Notes: a model not told the origin generated them from the sequence alone. A stretch of DNA of 64,000 nt from Ligilactobacillus ceti DSM 22408 (GCF_000423245.1 NZ_KE383993.1:62001-126000); one strand, 5' to 3'. Positions 17,905-28,909 are shown, numbered from the stretch's first letter. Numbers and translations: made by a program.

Positions 17905-18783
17905 ATGAAAGTAAGAAAAGCAGTGATTCCAGCAGCTGGTTTAGGAACACGATTTTTACCAGCAACTAAAGCGATGGCTAAAGAAATGTTACCAATTATT
18001 GATAAACCAACAATTCAATATATTGTTGAAGAAGCTAAGAAATCAGGTATTGAAGATATTTTAGTAGTTACAGGTAAAGGTAAACGTCCTATTGAAGATC
18101 ATTTTGATTCTGTTCCAGAATTAGAACAAAATTTAAAGTCTAAAGGTAAAACTGAACTTTTAAAATTAGTTGAAGAAACAACTGATATTAATTTGTTTTT
18201 TGTACGACAATCTCACCCACGTGGTTTAGGTGATGCTGTTTTAATGGCGAAAGATTTTATCGGAGATGAACCATTTGTTGTTATGTTAGGTGATGATTTA
18301 ATGGATGATGAAGTTCCATTAACTAAACAATTAATGGATCGTTATGATGAAACACAAGCTTCAACATTAGCTGTTATGCGTGTGCCTCATGAAGAAGTTA
18401 ATAAATATGGTGTGATTGATCCTATTACAGAAACAAAACCAGGGTTATATGATGTGAAAAAATTTGTTGAAAAACCACCAGTTGATCAAGCTCCATCTGA
18501 TTTAGCAATTATTGGACGGTATTTATTAACACCTGAAATTTTTGGAATGTTAGAAACTCAAAAACCAGGTCAAGGAAATGAAGTTCAATTAACAGATGCA
18601 ATTGATCGTTTGAATAAGATTCAAAGAGTTTTTGCACATGAGTTTAAAGGTGAACGTTATGATGTAGGTAACAAATTTGGTTACCTTAAAACATCAATTG
18701 ATTTTGGATTAGAACATCCAGAAGTTAAAGATGATTTAAAAGCTTATATTAAACAATTAGCGCAAAAATTAGATGAAGAATAA
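17905..18783 (+). CDS. galU: UTP-glucose-1-phosphate uridylyltransferase
   Basis: 292-residue GalU, which makes UDP-glucose from UTP and glucose-1-phosphate. The N-terminal nucleotide-binding signature [18 protein letters not shown] is complete, [19 protein letters not shown] follows, and [12 protein letters not shown] carries the metal-binding aspartates. The length matches the family. SD AGGTGAAAGG before ATG 17905. Its product feeds Ugd at 13658 and so links this gene to the capsule, although GalU is also needed for other wall glycans. Confidence 0.96.
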   Translation: MKVRKAVIPAAGLGTRFLPATKAMAKEMLPIIDKPTIQYIVEEAKKSGIEDILVVTGKGKRPIEDHFDSVPELEQNLKSKGKTELLKLVEETTDINLFFVRQSHPRGLGDAVLMAKDFIGDEPFVVMLGDDLMDDEVPLTKQLMDRYDETQASTLAVMRVPHEEVNKYGVIDPITETKPGLYDVKKFVEKPPVDQAPSDLAIIGRYLLTPEIFGMLETQKPGQGNEVQLTDAIDRLNKIQRVFAHEFKGERYDVGNKFGYLKTSIDFGLEHPEVKDDLKAYIKQLAQKLDEE

Positions 18784-18833
18784 ACTGATATTTTTAGTGT
18801 ATCTATTATAAATTGTTTATTATAATCTAAACT

Positions 18834-18875
18834 AAAAAAGTCCCACCTTACATTGTGTAAGGTGGGACTTTTTTA
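18834..18875. terminator. bidirectional terminator between galU and pepC
   Basis: A 15-bp perfect GC-rich stem (18838-18852 with 18856-18870), flanked by A on the left and T on the right, sits between two genes that converge and can serve both strands. Confidence 0.93.
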
Positions 18876-18883
18876 TTGTTTGC

Positions 18884-20218
18884 TTAAGCTAATGAACCCA
18901 TTGGATCCCAAGGAGCTAAAACAGTTGCTTTTTCATCTAAAACAGCTTGTAATTCAGCTGGTAAGAATTTCTTGTTAATAACGATTTGGTAACAGAATTC
19001 TTCCATCCAGTCATCACTCATGACGAAGAAACCTTTTGTACCAACTTTAGGTCCCCAAGAGTTTTCGACTTTCCATTTTGTAGGTTGACCTTCAACTAAG
19101 TCAACACCTGTTAAAACCATAGCGTGAGTCATTAAGCTTTCGCCGTATTCGAGGCGTTCAGCTTTAGACATGGATAAGTCAATATCAAGTAATTCTTCTT
19201 TCTTGTAAAGTTCTGTATCCATAATACCTTTTTGACGATCAGATTCTTGACCAACATCACAACCGAACCAGATGCTTTCGCCGGATTCTAATTGTTTGAT
19301 AGCTAATTTACGGAACATATCCATATCAACGTTTAAGTGGCGAACTTCACGGCCATCGACAACGTTACCTAACATTTCTACTGTGTAGATATGGTTATAA
19401 GGTTTATCTGTTGTAGGAGCGTTAATAATTGAGACATAGTCATTCAAGTTCCAACCAACATATTTTTCTAAGAATGTTTTTGGAGTTAAGTCGCGTTCGA
19501 TATGATAGTTCTTATCTTTATCACGATATTCAAAATCAAATGTTTCTGGAGGTGTACCGAAGCTATAACTTGCTAAGCGGTAAACTTCATCTAACATTTT
19601 TTCTTTTGTTTCAGCAATACGTTCTGCTGATTCGCCAGCTTGAACTAATTCACGTAAACGAGTTGCATCTTTTCTTAATTTAAGATTTAATGTAGCGTTG
19701 AATTCACGTGATGCAGATGAACTGAAAGTTTCTGGCATAACTGATTTAGGAACTACACCATATTTTTCGATGATGCTGACAATCATATCCCATTGTCCGC
19801 CATCTTGTTGAGGTGTTTGTAATAACCAAGCAACTTTACGATCTGTTGTTGGTAATTCAGCTGTTGTTAAGATGTTTTCATAGAAATAGTTAGCTTTTTC
19901 TAATTTATCCCAGAAGAAAGTAAAGTTTTGTGATAATTCAAAATCATCTGGTAATGAGAAACGATCACGTAAATCATGACGCATTGTGTTTAAGGCTGCG
20001 AACATCCAGCAACGACCAGATTGTTTTTGGTTAGATACTTTACCAGTATCAATGTCGATAGAGAATGTTGGGTCCATTTTAGCGATTGATTTATAATTTT
20101 CACTTGTTGCGAAAATACCGTTTTTTGTAACGGCTCTTTCAATCACATCGTGTTTTGTTGTTTTATGGAATGAATCTTTAAATTTATTAAGTTCTGTTGT
20201 ATTAATTGCTTTAGTCAC
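18884..20218 (-). CDS. pepC: aminopeptidase C (C1 cysteine peptidase)
   Basis: 444-residue cytoplasmic aminopeptidase of the bleomycin hydrolase family. The catalytic Cys is in QSGRCWMFAALN, the His in THAMVLTG and the Asn in VENSWGP. It ends in Ala, as expected where the C-terminus reaches into the active site and limits the enzyme to removing single N-terminal residues. Reading upstream, AGGAGG is followed directly by TTG and, 9 bases after the SD, by GTG at 20218. The GTG start (VTKAINTTEL) has correct spacing and is chosen. It is transcribed alone, towards the galU terminator. Confidence 0.95.
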   Translation of the reverse strand: MTKAINTTELNKFKDSFHKTTKHDVIERAVTKNGIFATSENYKSIAKMDPTFSIDIDTGKVSNQKQSGRCWMFAALNTMRHDLRDRFSLPDDFELSQNFTFFWDKLEKANYFYENILTTAELPTTDRKVAWLLQTPQQDGGQWDMIVSIIEKYGVVPKSVMPETFSSSASREFNATLNLKLRKDATRLRELVQAGESAERIAETKEKMLDEVYRLASYSFGTPPETFDFEYRDKDKNYHIERDLTPKTFLEKYVGWNLNDYVSIINAPTTDKPYNHIYTVEMLGNVVDGREVRHLNVDMDMFRKLAIKQLESGESIWFGCDVGQESDRQKGIMDTELYKKEELLDIDLSMSKAERLEYGESLMTHAMVLTGVDLVEGQPTKWKVENSWGPKVGTKGFFVMSDDWMEEFCYQIVINKKFLPAELQAVLDEKATVLAPWDPMGSLA

Positions 20219-20320
20219 TAATAACAACCTCCTATATAATTAAAATTAAGCTTAAAACTATTGTAAGCCAAATTGAGAAAATAGTAAATAAGATTAAAAA
20301 ACAATGTTAAAACAATAATA

Positions 20321-20362
20321 AAAAATTAAAAAATCCCCCTTACCAAAAGGTGAGGGGGATTT
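20321..20362 (-). terminator. terminator of rpiA
   Basis: A 14-bp GC-rich stem (20331-20344 with 20349-20362) with an AAAA loop on the plus strand. On the minus strand it follows the rpiA stop and runs into a T-rich tract. Confidence 0.88.
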
Positions 20363-20367
20363 AGCTA

Positions 20368-21051
20368 TTAGCGAGCTTCTAAAACTTCGGGGCCATCTTG
20401 GCGGCCTACGATAACAGTATTAACTGTATCTAAGAATAAACCGTGTTCAACAACGCCGACTTGGTTAATTAAGTAATCGGCTAAAGCATGAGGATCTTCA
20501 ATTCGTTTCAAGTGAAGATCAATAATATAGTTTTTGGAGTCTGTTAATAAGAATTCACCGTCATCCAATTTTCTAAAAGTTGGATTTAAGCCAGCTTTTT
20601 CGAATTTTTCAAAAACTTTTTGGCTACCATATGGAATAACTTCAACTGGGAGTGGGAAAGCGCCAAGTTTTTCGACTAATTTTGTTTCATCAACAATCCA
20701 TAAGTTACGATCGGAGTTTGTTGCGACAATTTTTTCGAAAAGTAAAGCAGCACCGCCACCTTTGATCCCGTGGAAATCATCACTAATTTCGTCGGCACCA
20801 TCGATTGTAAGATCGATGTGATCAACTTCGTCCACTGATTTCAAAGGAATTCCAAGGGCTGTAGCTTGTTCTGCTGTACGAATGGAAGTTGTGACACCAG
20901 TAATCTTAAGGCCTTCTTCTTGAACACGACGTCCAACTGCATCTACCATAAACTTCACAGTTGATCCGGTCCCTAAACCTACGATCATGCCATCCTCAAC
21001 CCATTCAGCTGATTTTTCACCGACTAATTTTTTAAGTTCATTTTGATCCAT
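20368..21051 (-). CDS. rpiA: ribose-5-phosphate isomerase A
   Basis: 227-residue RpiA interconverting ribose-5-phosphate and ribulose-5-phosphate. Signature blocks are visible: [13 protein letters not shown], the catalytic region [20 protein letters not shown] (Asp and Lys of the active site), and [11 protein letters not shown]. The size is normal. SD AGGAGC stands 12 bases before ATG 21051. The small acetyltransferase-like gene lies upstream on the same strand with a 30-base gap, so the two are probably cotranscribed. Confidence 0.95.
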   Translation of the reverse strand: MDQNELKKLVGEKSAEWVEDGMIVGLGTGSTVKFMVDAVGRRVQEEGLKITGVTTSIRTAEQATALGIPLKSVDEVDHIDLTIDGADEISDDFHGIKGGGAALLFEKIVATNSDRNLWIVDETKLVEKLGAFPLPVEVIPYGSQKVFEKFEKAGLNPTFRKLDDGEFLLTDSKNYIIDLHLKRIEDPHALADYLINQVGVVEHGLFLDTVNTVIVGRQDGPEVLEAR

Positions 21052-21081
21052 TTTATAAAACGCTCCTAAAAATATGATAAT

Positions 21082-21360
21082 TTATTTGTTGAAGAGTAAG
21101 TCATTGTAATCCATATGAATTTTGAAAAAAGATTGTGCAAATGGTGTTAACGGGAGTACCGTTTTGTTTTCGTCTTTGATTCTTTTTAAGAAATTCAACC
21201 AAATTTTATCACGGGCGTCATTTGTTAAATGTTCGTGTTTCCAGCAACGCTCGATGACATATGTTTGCTCATGATTAATTAAAAAGAAACCAATTTCGAG
21301 TAACTTTTCACCATTTTTTTGATAGTAAATTAAAGGATTTTCATTTAATTCATAGTTCAT
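21082..21360 (-). CDS. small GNAT-like protein (COG2388/YjdJ-type), degenerate
   Basis: 92 residues. The ending VLPLTPFAQSFFKIHMDYND matches the typical close of short COG2388 acetyltransferase-like proteins (a Pro-Cys/Thr-Pro-Phe stretch, then a His-x-x-Tyr segment). The middle, where the acetyl-CoA-binding R/Q-x-x-G-x-G/A loop should be, reads HEHLTNDARDKIW and lacks the glycines. Acetyltransferase activity is therefore doubtful. It precedes rpiA on the minus strand and lies divergent from dut. The family call is from pattern memory and moderately secure; the function is unknown. Confidence 0.55.
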   Translation of the reverse strand: MNYELNENPLIYYQKNGEKLLEIGFFLINHEQTYVIERCWKHEHLTNDARDKIWLNFLKRIKDENKTVLPLTPFAQSFFKIHMDYNDLLFNK

Positions 21361-21506
21361 AACAGTATGACTCCTTTCTTTAGGTATTATAACATAAAAA
21401 TAGATTATTTTTTTCTAAAAGTCGTGCTTAAAATAGTGCTTATTTGTGGTAAATGGTGTTATGATAATATGCGTACTATATTATACTGAAGCGAGGTGAC
21501 TTTAAC

Positions 21507-22046
21507 GTGAAAAAACGTGGTTTTGAAGTTGTATCCAAGTATCAAGAACAAGGTTTAAAACTTCCCGTTCGGGCGACTAAAAGCGCAGCGGGGTATGATT
21601 TTTATGCCGCAGAAGATTTTGTTTTACCAAGTATTTGGAAAACGAATTTTATAAAAATTTTATATTTATTATGGCACAAAAAACCATTACGCCCAGACGC
21701 AGTTACAAAAGCCCAAAAAACATTAAAGCCGTATCTCGTTCCAACGGGAATTAAAGCATATATGCCGGCGGATGAATTTTTGCTATTGGCGAATCGTTCT
21801 AGCAGTCCTTTGAAAAAAGGTTTGGTTTTACCAAATGGGATCGGTGTTGTTGATGCTGACTATTATAATAATGCAGCTAACGAAGGTGAGATTTTCTTCC
21901 AACTTGTAAACTTAAATATTACTGATCAAGTTATTAAAAAAGGTGAACGCGTTGGCCAAGGTATTTTTATGCCGTATTTATTAGCTGATCAAGATCAAGG
22001 TGGTTTAACAGAACGTACAGGTGGTTTTGGATCATCTGGTAAATAA
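21507..22046 (+). CDS. dut: dUTP diphosphatase
   Basis: 179-residue trimeric-type dUTPase hydrolysing dUTP to dUMP. Conserved motifs are in order: ATKSAAGYDFYA (I), NRSSSPLKKGL (II), NGIGVVDADYYNN (III), ERVGQGIFMP (IV) and ERTGGFGSSGK (V). Between motifs I and II it has an extra segment of about 40 residues (SIWKTNFIKILYLLWHKKP and onward). Start GTG 21507 follows GAGGTGA with good spacing. It opens the conserved dut-radA-yacL run. Confidence 0.93.
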   Translation: MKKRGFEVVSKYQEQGLKLPVRATKSAAGYDFYAAEDFVLPSIWKTNFIKILYLLWHKKPLRPDAVTKAQKTLKPYLVPTGIKAYMPADEFLLLANRSSSPLKKGLVLPNGIGVVDADYYNNAANEGEIFFQLVNLNITDQVIKKGERVGQGIFMPYLLADQDQGGLTERTGGFGSSGK

Positions 22047-22084
22047 ATTCTTGTTTCAGAAATTAGTAGAAGGGAGTTGTTAAG

Positions 22085-23458
22085 ATGGCAAAAGCCAAAA
22101 CACGTTATACATGTCAAAATTGTGGTTATGTTTCACCACGGTATCTCGGGCGTTGTCCGAATTGTTCTGAATGGAATACTTTAGTAGAAGAAGTGCAGAC
22201 ACCTCAGAAAAAAGAAGTTGCAGCACCTCGGACAAGTATTTCTGGTACAAAGGTACGTCCGCAAAAATTAAACGAAGTTACTACACAAGAAACGCCCCGT
22301 GTTTCGACATCTTTAGGTGAATTAGATCGTGTCTTAGGTGGTGGGATTGTTCCTGGTTCTTTAATATTAATTGGTGGTGATCCAGGGATTGGTAAATCAA
22401 CGCTGCTCTTACAACTCTCTGGTCAATTAGCGAATCAAGCTGGGAAAGTCTTATATGTTTCTGGGGAAGAAAGTGCAACCCAAATCAAAATGCGAGCAAA
22501 CCGTTTGAAAGTGGCGAGCTCAGATTTTTATTTATATCCGGAAACTGATATGGCGAGCATTCGGCAAGAGATTAGTGATTTGAAACCCGATTACGTGGTA
22601 ATTGATTCCGTGCAAACGATGCAAGAACCTGATATGAATTCTGCAGTTGGTAGTGTGGCACAAATCCGGGAAGTGACAGCGACTTTAATGCAAATCGCTA
22701 AAACGAACGGGATTACTATTTTTATTGTGGGACATGTTACTAAAGGTGGAGCTATTGCGGGACCGAAGATTTTAGAACATATGGTTGATACGGTGTTATA
22801 TTTTGAAGGTGATCAAAATCAACTCTTTAGAATGTTACGTGCTGTGAAAAACCGTTTTGGTTCGACTAATGAAATCGGCATCTTTGAAATGCGGCAAACC
22901 GGTTTAGCCGAAGTTTTAAACCCTTCGGAAATCTTTTTACAAGAAAGAATGCCCGGAGCGACTGGTTCGGCGGTCGTTGTTGCGATGGAAGGGACACGGC
23001 CGTTATTAGCTGAAATTCAAGCTTTGATTACGCCAACCGCTTTTGGAAATGCCAAACGCACTACGACAGGGTTAAATCAAAATCGTGTTTCTTTGATTAT
23101 GGCCGTTCTAGAAAAAAGAGTTGGTTTATTATTACAAAATCAAGATGCATATTTAAAAGCAGCCGGTGGGTTGAAACTTGATGAACCTGCGATTGATTTA
23201 GCTTTAGCGATGAGTATCGTTTCAAGTTATCGTGATCAAGAAACGCAACCTACGGATAGTTTTATTGGTGAGATTGGTTTAACAGGTGAGATTCGCCGTG
23301 TGAACCATATTGAACAACGTGTTATCGAAGCGGCTAAACTTGGTTTTAAACGAGTTTTCGTACCGAAAAATAATCTCGATGGCTGGGTACCACCAGCTGA
23401 GATTGAAGTAGTTGGTGTTTCAACTTTACGCCAAGCTGTTAAACTTGTTTTTAGTTAA
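22085..23458 (+). CDS. radA: DNA repair protein RadA
   Basis: 457-residue RadA/Sms, a RecA-like branch-migration ATPase in homologous recombination. It has a four-cysteine zinc finger at the N-terminus ([18 protein letters not shown]), the Walker [13 protein letters not shown], the RadA-specific [11 protein letters not shown], and a Lon-protease-like C-terminal domain ([18 protein letters not shown]). The length is normal. SD AAGGGAG before ATG 22085. Confidence 0.96.
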   Translation: MAKAKTRYTCQNCGYVSPRYLGRCPNCSEWNTLVEEVQTPQKKEVAAPRTSISGTKVRPQKLNEVTTQETPRVSTSLGELDRVLGGGIVPGSLILIGGDPGIGKSTLLLQLSGQLANQAGKVLYVSGEESATQIKMRANRLKVASSDFYLYPETDMASIRQEISDLKPDYVVIDSVQTMQEPDMNSAVGSVAQIREVTATLMQIAKTNGITIFIVGHVTKGGAIAGPKILEHMVDTVLYFEGDQNQLFRMLRAVKNRFGSTNEIGIFEMRQTGLAEVLNPSEIFLQERMPGATGSAVVVAMEGTRPLLAEIQALITPTAFGNAKRTTTGLNQNRVSLIMAVLEKRVGLLLQNQDAYLKAAGGLKLDEPAIDLALAMSIVSSYRDQETQPTDSFIGEIGLTGEIRRVNHIEQRVIEAAKLGFKRVFVPKNNLDGWVPPAEIEVVGVSTLRQAVKLVFS

Positions 23459-23493
23459 TTTTAGTCGTAAAAATAGAAAGGAGTTGAGAAATT

Positions 23494-24648
23494 TTGCGCA
23501 AAAGAATTATTAAAGTAGCTTTTTCCATTTTAGGAATTGGAATTGGTTATACTTTCTTTCCATTAGTTTGGGAGTTGATTGGGATTGGCGATGATCGCTG
23601 GCTCAATAACTGGGCCGTGAATATTTTATTAGGGATTCTCTTGATTTCTTTAATCGGATTAGTCTTGGTGGATCCACTTGATAAACTTTGTGGCAGAATT
23701 GAAGTTAATTTTATCCAACAAAAACCAGAAGTTGTTTTATCGACTATTATTTCCGTAGTAGTTGGTTTGATTATCGCGGTTTTAGTATCATTATTATTTA
23801 CGCATTCGCAATTATTTTTATTGAATACGATTATCCCGATCGTTTTAGTGATTATTTTTGGTTATGTTGGATTTGTCATTGGTAAAGAGCGTTTCTTAGA
23901 TTTTCGTCGTGTCTTTTCGTTTAAAGGGAAAAATAACGATAAGAAAAACGAAGAAAAAGAACAGCTTTTAGAACGCCGTGCCGGTGAGAATTTTTATAAA
24001 TATAAGTTAATCGATACAAATATTTTAATTGATGGCCGCATTTATGATTTAGCTAAATCAGGCTTTTTAGAAGGCGTGTTGATGGTGCCTAATTTCGTCT
24101 TAAATGAATTGCAATATATTGCTGATTCATCTGATCATATTAAACGTGTTCGGGGACGACGTGGGTTAGATATTTTGAATAAATTACAAACTGAAAATGT
24201 AATTCCAATTCAAATGACAGATCAAGACTTTGAAGAAATTAAAGAAGTTGATAGTAAATTAGTGCGGCTCGCTAAAGAGTTAGACGCGGTTATTATTACT
24301 AACGACTATAATTTAAATAAAGTGAGTCAATTCCAAAATGTGAAAGTTTTAAACTTGAACAATTTGGCTAAGTCATTGAAACCACGGGTGATTCCGGGTG
24401 AAAAACTCCAAGTTCAAGTTATTAAAAACGGTAGTGCCCGCCAACAAGGTGTGGCTTATCTTGATGATGGGACAATGATTGTTGTGGAAGATGGACGTTA
24501 TTACATTAATAAGGTTATCGAAGTCGAAGTCACAAGCGCATTACAAACTGATGCCGGACGGATGATTTTTGCGAAACCAACACATTCTCGTCGTGAATTA
24601 AAAGAAAAATTCGAAGAACATCAAGGAAAAGATCGTTCAGATCGTTAG
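23494..24648 (+). CDS. membrane PIN-TRAM domain protein (YacL-like)
   Basis: 384 residues, starting at TTG 23494 after AAGGAG. About four hydrophobic segments fill residues 1-130, then a PIN nuclease-fold domain (LIDTNILIDGRIYDL, and acidic residues in AVIITNDYNLNKV) and a C-terminal TRAM domain (IPGEKLQVQVIKNG). This is the usual build of YacL, found next to radA and gltX in many Firmicutes. The PIN acidic residues are kept, so RNase activity is possible; the cellular target is not known. Confidence 0.88.
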   Translation: MRKRIIKVAFSILGIGIGYTFFPLVWELIGIGDDRWLNNWAVNILLGILLISLIGLVLVDPLDKLCGRIEVNFIQQKPEVVLSTIISVVVGLIIAVLVSLLFTHSQLFLLNTIIPIVLVIIFGYVGFVIGKERFLDFRRVFSFKGKNNDKKNEEKEQLLERRAGENFYKYKLIDTNILIDGRIYDLAKSGFLEGVLMVPNFVLNELQYIADSSDHIKRVRGRRGLDILNKLQTENVIPIQMTDQDFEEIKEVDSKLVRLAKELDAVIITNDYNLNKVSQFQNVKVLNLNNLAKSLKPRVIPGEKLQVQVIKNGSARQQGVAYLDDGTMIVVEDGRYYINKVIEVEVTSALQTDAGRMIFAKPTHSRRELKEKFEEHQGKDRSDR

Positions 24649-24764
24649 AAATTACGTTCAAACATTTATTTTTTAAGCTATTCATTGTAAAATTAAAAGT
24701 AAGAGTTTTTAAATTGAGTAAAAATTTAAATTCATTTCAGAAAGTATAGAAAGAGGCGCTTATT

Positions 24765-26255
24765 TTGGCAAAGAAAAAAATTCGTGTACGTTATGCACCA
24801 AGTCCAACAGGACACTTGCATATTGGTAATGCACGAACAGCATTATTCAACTATTTATATGCACGACACAATAAAGGAACATTTGTAATTCGAATTGAAG
24901 ATACAGATACAAAACGTAACATTGCAGACGGTGAAAAAAGTCAGCTTGATAACTTACGTTGGTTAGGTTTAGATTGGGATGAAGGTCCGGATAAACCAGG
25001 TAACTTTGGTCCTTACCGTCAATCCGAACGTAAAGATATTTATGAACCATTAATTCAAGAATTATTAGCTAAAGATTTAGCTTATGAATCATACATGACA
25101 GAAGATGAATTATTAGCACAACGTGAAGAACAACAAGCACGTGGTGAAGCACCTCGTTATGTTTATGAATATGCTGGCATGTCAGCGGAAGAAATCGCTC
25201 AAAGTCAAGCAGCAGCCCGTGAAAAAGGCATTAAACCAGTTATTCGGATTCGTGTCCCACAAAACGTCACATATACATGGGATGATATCGTTAAAGGTGA
25301 AATTAGTTTCCAATCTGATACAATCGGTGGCGACTTTGTTATCCAAAAACGTGATGGTATGCCAACATATAACTTCGCAGTTGTAGTCGATGATCATATG
25401 ATGGAAATTACACATGTTTTACGTGGTGATGATCACGTAGCTAACACACCAAAACAATTAGCTGTATATCAAGCATTTGGTTGGGAAGCACCAACATTTG
25501 GTCATATGTCCTTAATTATTAATACTGAAACAGGTAAAAAATTAAGTAAACGTGATGAATCTGTTTTACAATTTATCGAACAATATCGTGAATTAGGTTA
25601 CTTACCAGAAGCAATGTTTAACTTCATTACTTTATTAGGTTGGTCACCAGTCGGCGAAGATGAAATTTTCACTCGTCAACAATTCATTAAGATGTTCGAT
25701 CCAAAACGTTTAAGCAAGTCACCAGCTGCTTTTGACGGTAAGAAATTAGAATGGATTAACAACCAATATGTGAAAGCTGCTAAAGATGATGAAATCGTGG
25801 ATTCAGCTTTACTTCAATTAATCAAAGCTGGTAAATTACCTGCTGATCCAGACTGCATGACAATTGAATGGGGTCGTAAATTAATCGACTTATACAAACA
25901 ACAAATGTCATATACAGGTCAAATTGTCGAAATGGCTGATATCTTCTTCAATGAACCACTTGAATTAACAGAAGAAGCCACAGCTGAATTAGCTAATGAA
26001 GACGCTAAAACAGTTATTACTGAATTTGCGAAACGTGCACAAGATTTAACGATTTTTGATGCAGCACAAATTCAAGCGATGATTAAATCAATTCAAAAAG
26101 ATACTAAGATTAAAGGGCGTAAATTATTTATGCCAATTCGAATTGCGACAACACGCGAAATGCATGGTCCTGAATTAGCACCAGCAATCGAATTATTAGG
26201 TCGTGAAAAAGCTCTTAGTCATTTAGAAAAGACTTTAGCAGAAATGGATAAATAA
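24765..26255 (+). CDS. gltX: glutamyl-tRNA synthetase
   Basis: 496-residue class I synthetase charging tRNA-Glu (in this group often also tRNA-Gln for later amidation). HIGH-type motif [17 protein letters not shown] is at the N-terminus, and the KMSKS-type motif is KLSKRDESV near residue 257. TTG start 24765 follows AGAGGCG with good spacing. A 116-base upstream gap separates it from the PIN-TRAM gene. Confidence 0.96.
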   Translation: MAKKKIRVRYAPSPTGHLHIGNARTALFNYLYARHNKGTFVIRIEDTDTKRNIADGEKSQLDNLRWLGLDWDEGPDKPGNFGPYRQSERKDIYEPLIQELLAKDLAYESYMTEDELLAQREEQQARGEAPRYVYEYAGMSAEEIAQSQAAAREKGIKPVIRIRVPQNVTYTWDDIVKGEISFQSDTIGGDFVIQKRDGMPTYNFAVVVDDHMMEITHVLRGDDHVANTPKQLAVYQAFGWEAPTFGHMSLIINTETGKKLSKRDESVLQFIEQYRELGYLPEAMFNFITLLGWSPVGEDEIFTRQQFIKMFDPKRLSKSPAAFDGKKLEWINNQYVKAAKDDEIVDSALLQLIKAGKLPADPDCMTIEWGRKLIDLYKQQMSYTGQIVEMADIFFNEPLELTEEATAELANEDAKTVITEFAKRAQDLTIFDAAQIQAMIKSIQKDTKIKGRKLFMPIRIATTREMHGPELAPAIELLGREKALSHLEKTLAEMDK

Positions 26256-26270
26256 TTTCACAATCTGCTT

Positions 26271-26303
26271 ACTCGGGGCAATTTGTATTGTTCCGAGTTT
26301 TGT
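26271..26303 (+). terminator. terminator between gltX and cysS
   Basis: An 11-bp stem with two G-U pairs (26271-26281 with 26288-26298) and a TTTTG tail lies 16 bases after the gltX stop. The leader before cysS is too short for a T-box, so this is read as a simple, perhaps partial, terminator. Confidence 0.7.
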
Positions 26304-26335
26304 TGTATATACTGAAGTTAAAGGGGAAGATTTAG

Positions 26336-27745
26336 ATGATTAACATTTATAATACTTTAACCGGACAAAAAGAAGAATTTAAACCAATTGAAGCTAACAA
26401 AGTTAAAATGTATGTTTGTGGCCCAACTGTGTATAACTATATTCATATTGGAAATGCGCGGAGTGCGGTGGCTTTTGATACTGTGCGTCGTTATTTTGAA
26501 TATCGTGGTTATCAAGTGGATTATGTTTCTAATTTTACGGATGTTGATGATAAGATTATCAAAGCTAGTCAAGAACAAAACATGAGCGTAAAAGAGTTAA
26601 CTGATAAATACATTGCCGCTTTTTATGAAGATACAGCTGCTTTGAATGTTAAAAAAGCAACTTTGAATCCACGGGTTATGGATTGTATGGATGATATTAT
26701 TGAATTTATTCAAGAATTGATTGATAAAGGTTATGCTTATGAAGCGCAAGGTGATGTTTATTATCGGACACGTAAATTCGCTAACTATGGTAAATTATCC
26801 GGTCAAGCAATCGATGAATTAGAACAAGGTGCCAGTGCTAGAACTACAACTGTCGATCAAGCGAAAAAAGAAGATCCACTTGATTTTGCTTTATGGAAAG
26901 CCGTGAAACCAGGTGAAATTTCTTGGCAAGCTCCTTGGGGTGAAGGTCGTCCTGGCTGGCATATTGAATGTTCCGTTATGGCGGAAAAATATTTAGCACC
27001 AACAATTGATATTCATGCGGGGGGACAAGATTTAGCTTTTCCACACCATGAAAATGAAATTGCGCAAAGTGAAGCTAAACATGATCAAACATTTGCTAAT
27101 TATTGGATGCATAATGGTTTTGTGACAATTGGTGACGATGATGAAAAAATGAGTAAATCATTGGGTAACTTTGTAACAGTGCATGATTTAGTTCAAGAAG
27201 TTGATCCACAAATTGTCCGTTTCTTAATGGCGACAACGCAATATCGTCGTCCGATTCGTTATAGCTTAGCGAATTTACAAGAAGCTGAAAATAATTTACA
27301 AAAATTACAAATGGCTGTGGAAAACGTTAAATATCGTTTGGAATCAGCTCCAACAGCAGACTTAGATGAACAAGAAGTTCAAGCTTTAAAACAACATGAA
27401 GCTGATTTTGTAACAGCGATGGATGATGATTTTAATGCGCAAAATGGGATAGCTGTTTTATATGAAGTTGTTAAACAAATGAATGTTTATGCAGCTCAAC
27501 CAGAAGTAGAAGCACAAACTTTACAAGCTTTATTAACAAGTTTTGAAAAGATGGCGGCTGTTTTTGGAATCGAGTTTTCTGATGCAGAATTATTAGATGA
27601 TGATATCGATGCTTTAATCAAAGAACGTGATGAAGCACGTGCTAATCGTGATTTTGCACGCAGTGATGAAATTAGAGATGAATTAAAAGCCCAAGGTGTT
27701 ATTTTAGAAGATACACCACAAGGGACAAGATGGAGAAGAGCATAG
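26336..27745 (+). CDS. cysS: cysteinyl-tRNA synthetase
   Basis: 469-residue class I synthetase for cysteine. The HIGH region is [17 protein letters not shown], the first Cys of which binds zinc. [10 protein letters not shown] and [11 protein letters not shown] complete the zinc site, and KMSKSLGNF is the KMSKS loop. SD AAGGGGAAG. Its stop codon overlaps the GTG start of mrnC by one base. Confidence 0.97.
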   Translation: MINIYNTLTGQKEEFKPIEANKVKMYVCGPTVYNYIHIGNARSAVAFDTVRRYFEYRGYQVDYVSNFTDVDDKIIKASQEQNMSVKELTDKYIAAFYEDTAALNVKKATLNPRVMDCMDDIIEFIQELIDKGYAYEAQGDVYYRTRKFANYGKLSGQAIDELEQGASARTTTVDQAKKEDPLDFALWKAVKPGEISWQAPWGEGRPGWHIECSVMAEKYLAPTIDIHAGGQDLAFPHHENEIAQSEAKHDQTFANYWMHNGFVTIGDDDEKMSKSLGNFVTVHDLVQEVDPQIVRFLMATTQYRRPIRYSLANLQEAENNLQKLQMAVENVKYRLESAPTADLDEQEVQALKQHEADFVTAMDDDFNAQNGIAVLYEVVKQMNVYAAQPEVEAQTLQALLTSFEKMAAVFGIEFSDAELLDDDIDALIKERDEARANRDFARSDEIRDELKAQGVILEDTPQGTRWRRA

Positions 27746-28143
27746 TGGATGTAGATTATCAACAATTAAATGGAATTGTGTTAGCTTATATGGGTGATTC
27801 AATTTATGAAGTTTATGTTAGAAGACATCTTTTAGAAAAAGGTCTAACAAAACCAAGTAAATTACATCAACGTGCAACACATTATGTATCAGCGAAAGCG
27901 CAAGCCTTTTTGGTAACAAAAATGGAAGAAGAAGGATTAATGACTGAAACGGAAGCTGGATTCTATAAACGGGGTCGGAATGCTAAAAGTCATACATCTG
28001 CGAAAAATACTTCTGTTTTAACATACCGTGTTTCAACGGGGTTTGAAGCTTTGATTGGTTATTTATATTTAAGTGGCCAAACGCAACGTTTAGAAGAAGT
28101 GATTGCTTGGTGTATCCAAACAGTCGAGAAAGAAGGTAAATAA
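27745..28143 (+). CDS. mrnC: Mini-ribonuclease III
   Basis: 132-residue RNase III-like protein lacking the dsRNA-binding domain, which matures 23S rRNA ends. The [18 protein letters not shown] motif carries the catalytic Asp, and [12 protein letters not shown] the second acidic site. An ATG at 27730 is possible, but the GGAG at 27732-27735 points to GTG 27745, which shares a base with the cysS stop. The order cysS-mrnC-rlmB-yacP is standard in Firmicutes. Confidence 0.92.
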   Translation: MDVDYQQLNGIVLAYMGDSIYEVYVRRHLLEKGLTKPSKLHQRATHYVSAKAQAFLVTKMEEEGLMTETEAGFYKRGRNAKSHTSAKNTSVLTYRVSTGFEALIGYLYLSGQTQRLEEVIAWCIQTVEKEGK

Positions 28144-28908
28144 TTGCCAAACGAACAAACACAAAATAACGAACAACAACAAGATTTTATTATCGGTCGT
28201 CATCCGGCGGTCGCAGCTTTAAAAGGAAAACAAGCTGTTAATAAAGTATTTATTCAATCTGGTTTAAAATCAGATGCTTTGAAAGATATTGAAAAATTAG
28301 CTAAAAAACGTGGAATCATTGTATCTATCGTTCCTAAAAACAAATTAGATTTATTAAGTGATCAACAAAACCACCAAGGTGTTGTGGTTGCAGTCGCAGC
28401 ATATGAATATGCGACTTTAGATGATTTATTTGCGAAAGCAGCAGAAAAAAATGAAGATCCATTCTTCTTAATTTTAGATGGAATTGAAGATCCGCATAAC
28501 TTAGGTTCCATTATGCGGACAGCTGATGCGGTTGGTGTCCATGGAATTATTATTCCTAAGCGTCGTGCGGTTCAATTAACATCAACAGTTGCGAAAACAT
28601 CAACAGGTGCGATTGAATATATTCCAGTGGCACGTGTTACTAACTTAGTGCAAATTGCCCAAGAATTAAAAGATCGTGGACTTTGGATTTTCGGAACTGA
28701 TATGGAAGGCCAAGATTACCGTCAATGGAATGCTAAAGGACCAACAGCCTTAGTTATTGGTAATGAAGGTAAAGGTATTTCACAATTAATGAAGAAAACA
28801 TGTGATCAAATGTTAACTATTCCAATGGTAGGACATGTTCAAAGTTTAAATGCCAGTGTGGCAGCTAGCTTATTAATGTATCAAGGATTTACTTCACGAG
28901 GCAACTAA
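28144..28908 (+). CDS. rlmB: 23S rRNA 2'-O-methyltransferase (TrmH/SpoU family)
   Basis: 254-residue SPOUT methyltransferase, probably for G2251 of 23S rRNA. The N-terminal substrate-binding domain starts FIIGRHPAVAAL. SPOUT motifs are LDGIEDPHNLGSIMRTADA, ALVIGNEGKGIS and SLNASVAASLLMYQ. It starts at TTG 28144 directly after the mrnC stop, with SD-like AGAAGG 6-11 bases upstream. Confidence 0.93.
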   Translation: MPNEQTQNNEQQQDFIIGRHPAVAALKGKQAVNKVFIQSGLKSDALKDIEKLAKKRGIIVSIVPKNKLDLLSDQQNHQGVVVAVAAYEYATLDDLFAKAAEKNEDPFFLILDGIEDPHNLGSIMRTADAVGVHGIIIPKRRAVQLTSTVAKTSTGAIEYIPVARVTNLVQIAQELKDRGLWIFGTDMEGQDYRQWNAKGPTALVIGNEGKGISQLMKKTCDQMLTIPMVGHVQSLNASVAASLLMYQGFTSRGN

Positions 28909-28909
28909 A

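Noticed and set aside
26256-26335. Possible T-box in front of cysS
   Set aside because: Only 80 bases are available and no T-box core sequence is present; the hairpin is a simple terminator.
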